From positions 4,697,073 through 4,761,072 of the forward strand of contig NZ_CP025572.1 of assembly GCF_018336975.1 (NCBI RefSeq): DNA of 64,000 bases, given 5' to 3'. Positions 63,185 to 64,000 of this stretch are shown here, one piece after another. The first letter of the stretch is position 1. The number at the start of each line of letters is the position of its first letter. This stretch comes from Marinomonas sp. CT5. GTDB lineage: Bacteria; Pseudomonadota; Gammaproteobacteria; Pseudomonadales; Marinomonadaceae. The notes beneath the pieces were generated by a model, which saw only the letters and a list, made by a program, of their open reading frames with translations, was not told where the DNA came from and made no database searches. A program made the position numbers and the translations under genes.

Positions 63185-63538
63185 TTGAATCTAGCTATCT
63201 CGTTTGTGTTGTTGATGTTTTCCGCTTGGTTTGATGCTAAGGGCTTTCAATATGCCAGCAAGACGTGGGGATTAGAGGGAAGTATGGCATGGAAACAAGG
63301 TGCTTTATCGTTGCTGTTTTTTATGCTTGGGGTGTCGGTTTATATCTATTCCGTACGTTTTTTAGTACTTGCTGGGGTATCCTCTTCCATTGTGCAAACG
63401 CTAATTTGGTTTGCTGCCACCATCGCTGGGGTCGCGATTATTAGTGGCGAATGGCTAAAGTGGAGTTCGGTGCAGTACATTGCCTTACTGGCTGTGGTTA
63501 TTGGCTTAGGCACCTTGATGGCGACCACAGAGCATTAG
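63185..63538 (+). CDS. Small multidrug-resistance/EamA-like membrane protein
   Basis: This is a 117-residue protein with four hydrophobic segments (about residues 1-17, 37-58, 60-83 and 93-112), in the layout of half-size DMT/SMR transporters. The start is TTG at 63185, with AGGAG (63172-63176) about 8 bases before it. It lies just downstream of aguA copy 2, so it may export a guanidine or polyamine product. The substrate is unproven. Confidence 0.75.
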   Translation: MNLAISFVLLMFSAWFDAKGFQYASKTWGLEGSMAWKQGALSLLFFMLGVSVYIYSVRFLVLAGVSSSIVQTLIWFAATIAGVAIISGEWLKWSSVQYIALLAVVIGLGTLMATTEH

Positions 63539-63563
63539 TTTTCTGTCTAAGAGATTGCATCCT

Positions 63564-63602
63564 AAAAAAACGCAGAAAGCGTCCACTGATCTGCGTTTTT
63601 TT
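63564..63602 (+). terminator. Terminator after the small membrane protein
   Basis: AAAAAAACGCAG and CTGCGTTTTTTT with a 15-base loop. It ends the aguA-copy-2 operon. Confidence 0.8.
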
Positions 63603-63734
63603 ATGGCGTTGATACGAGTCCTGTTGGACGCTATCCGGCTTTAGGTCGCTCCTACAATGTGACGGCTAATCTAGTGTTCTAATCGCTTCAATTGAGAGCT
63701 GTGTGTCGTCCTAAAATAAGTTGACGATTTTTTG

Positions 63735-64000
63735 TTAAGCCAGTATGGATTCCATACTGGCTTTTTCATGCACTTCTTCTGGTGTTTTCATATTAAGACT
63801 TAAGTGAGGTCGATACCTATTATAGATATCAATAGACTCACTAATATGCCTTTCTAATTCTTTAAAAGTTCTGCATCTTCCAATCAAAAATTCTTGCTTC
63901 AATATGCCATTCACCCTTTCTGCTAACGCATTTTGGTAGCAGTCATAGCCATCTGTCATCGACGGCTTTATTTTATTGCGTTGTAATTCTTTTTGATAAA
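63735..64000 (-). CDS. IS3-family transposase OrfB, C-terminal part (partial)
   Basis: The reading frame has no stop up to the right edge of the window. It continues through YQKELQRNKIKPS before the internal methionine at 63959, so this is a partial gene. Seen: the integrase-core end with NALAERVNGILKQEFL, holding the catalytic glutamate, and FKELERHISESIDIYNRYRPHLSL, typical of IS3-family OrfB. The stop is followed by a 13-base palindrome at the element's end. Confidence 0.9.
   Translation of the reverse strand, partial: YQKELQRNKIKPSMTDGYDCYQNALAERVNGILKQEFLIGRCRTFKELERHISESIDIYNRYRPHLSLNMKTPEEVHEKASMESILA
63737..63763 (+). terminator. Palindrome at the IS end
   Basis: AAGCCAGTATGGA (63737-63749) and TCCATACTGGCTT (63751-63763) form a 13-base stem, followed on the plus strand by TTT. 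It would stop plus-strand transcripts entering the element. Confidence 0.5.

Larger units (their letters stand above)
63703..64000 (-). mobile_element. IS3-family insertion sequence, right part (runs off the window)
   Basis: The transposase at 63735 is at the inner end of an insertion sequence. I place the outer end near 63703, where TGTCGTCCTAAAATAAGTTGAC looks like an IS3-type terminal repeat. Its partner repeat and any target duplication lie outside the window or cannot be checked, so the boundary is approximate. Confidence 0.55.

Overview
The window looks like the replication-origin region of a marine gammaproteobacterium of the Oceanospirillales, most like Marinomonas. That placement is an inference from three things: the gene order rpmH-oriC-dnaA-dnaN-recF-gyrB with rnpA, yidC and mnmE beside it; an acrylate-detoxification pair; and an unusually large polyamine-catabolism cluster. 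Base composition is moderately AT-rich throughout and I see no compositional island apart from the IS3-family fragment at the right edge. I recognised no tRNA, rRNA or CRISPR array.

Layout. 1-4 kb: a YahK-like zinc alcohol dehydrogenase diverging from an AraC regulator, then acuR-acuI (acrylate/acryloyl-CoA module) with two matching palindromic operators. 4-15 kb: mnmE, yidC, rnpA and rpmH on the minus strand, an origin with about nine DnaA boxes, then dnaA, dnaN, recF and gyrB on the plus strand. 15-20.5 kb: a minus-strand operon of a GntR regulator, an opine/amino-acid-type binding protein, two permeases, a cytoplasmic gamma-glutamyltransferase-like enzyme and a TauE/SafE exporter. 20.7-22.1 kb: a qorB-like gene with its divergent HxlR regulator. 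22.2-40 kb: polyamine genes in several divergent operons (two PuuB-like oxidases, PuuC, AguB, AguA, two PuuA/SpuB-type ligases, two PotF/SpuD-type binding proteins, a PotGHI-type transporter core, a class-I glutamine amidotransferase, and TetR and LuxR-type regulators). 40-54 kb: an MFS transporter and housekeeping genes gmhB, ybaK, trkH, trkA, rsmB, fmt, def, dprA, hslR and cysQ, then a TetR/FabF-like pair. 54-58.5 kb: a chemoreceptor, two LysR regulators and a DUF1127-type small protein. 58.5-63.5 kb: gabT and gabD, a second aguA and an SMR-like membrane protein. 63.7 kb to the end: an IS3-family transposase running off the edge.

How the genes work together. The 22-63 kb set encodes a nearly complete route from agmatine (AguA, AguB) to putrescine, through the gamma-glutamylated intermediates (PuuA, PuuB, PuuC) to GABA, and on to succinate (GabT, GabD), plus import. 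The usual PuuD hydrolase is not seen. A glutamine amidotransferase at the end of the transporter operon and the GGT-like enzyme at 15.7 kb are candidates to fill the gap. A shared 16-base palindrome-like element (pattern TAYCC...GGGGTA) lies upstream of three transcription units in this part and may mark a common regulon.

The signals most worth following are the three parS-like GTTTCACGTGAAA sites at 46.6, 51.8 and 53.7 kb, the shared 16-mers, the acuRI operators, the GGT/TauE/ABC cassette, and a 34-residue histidine-rich small ORF immediately before the second aguA.
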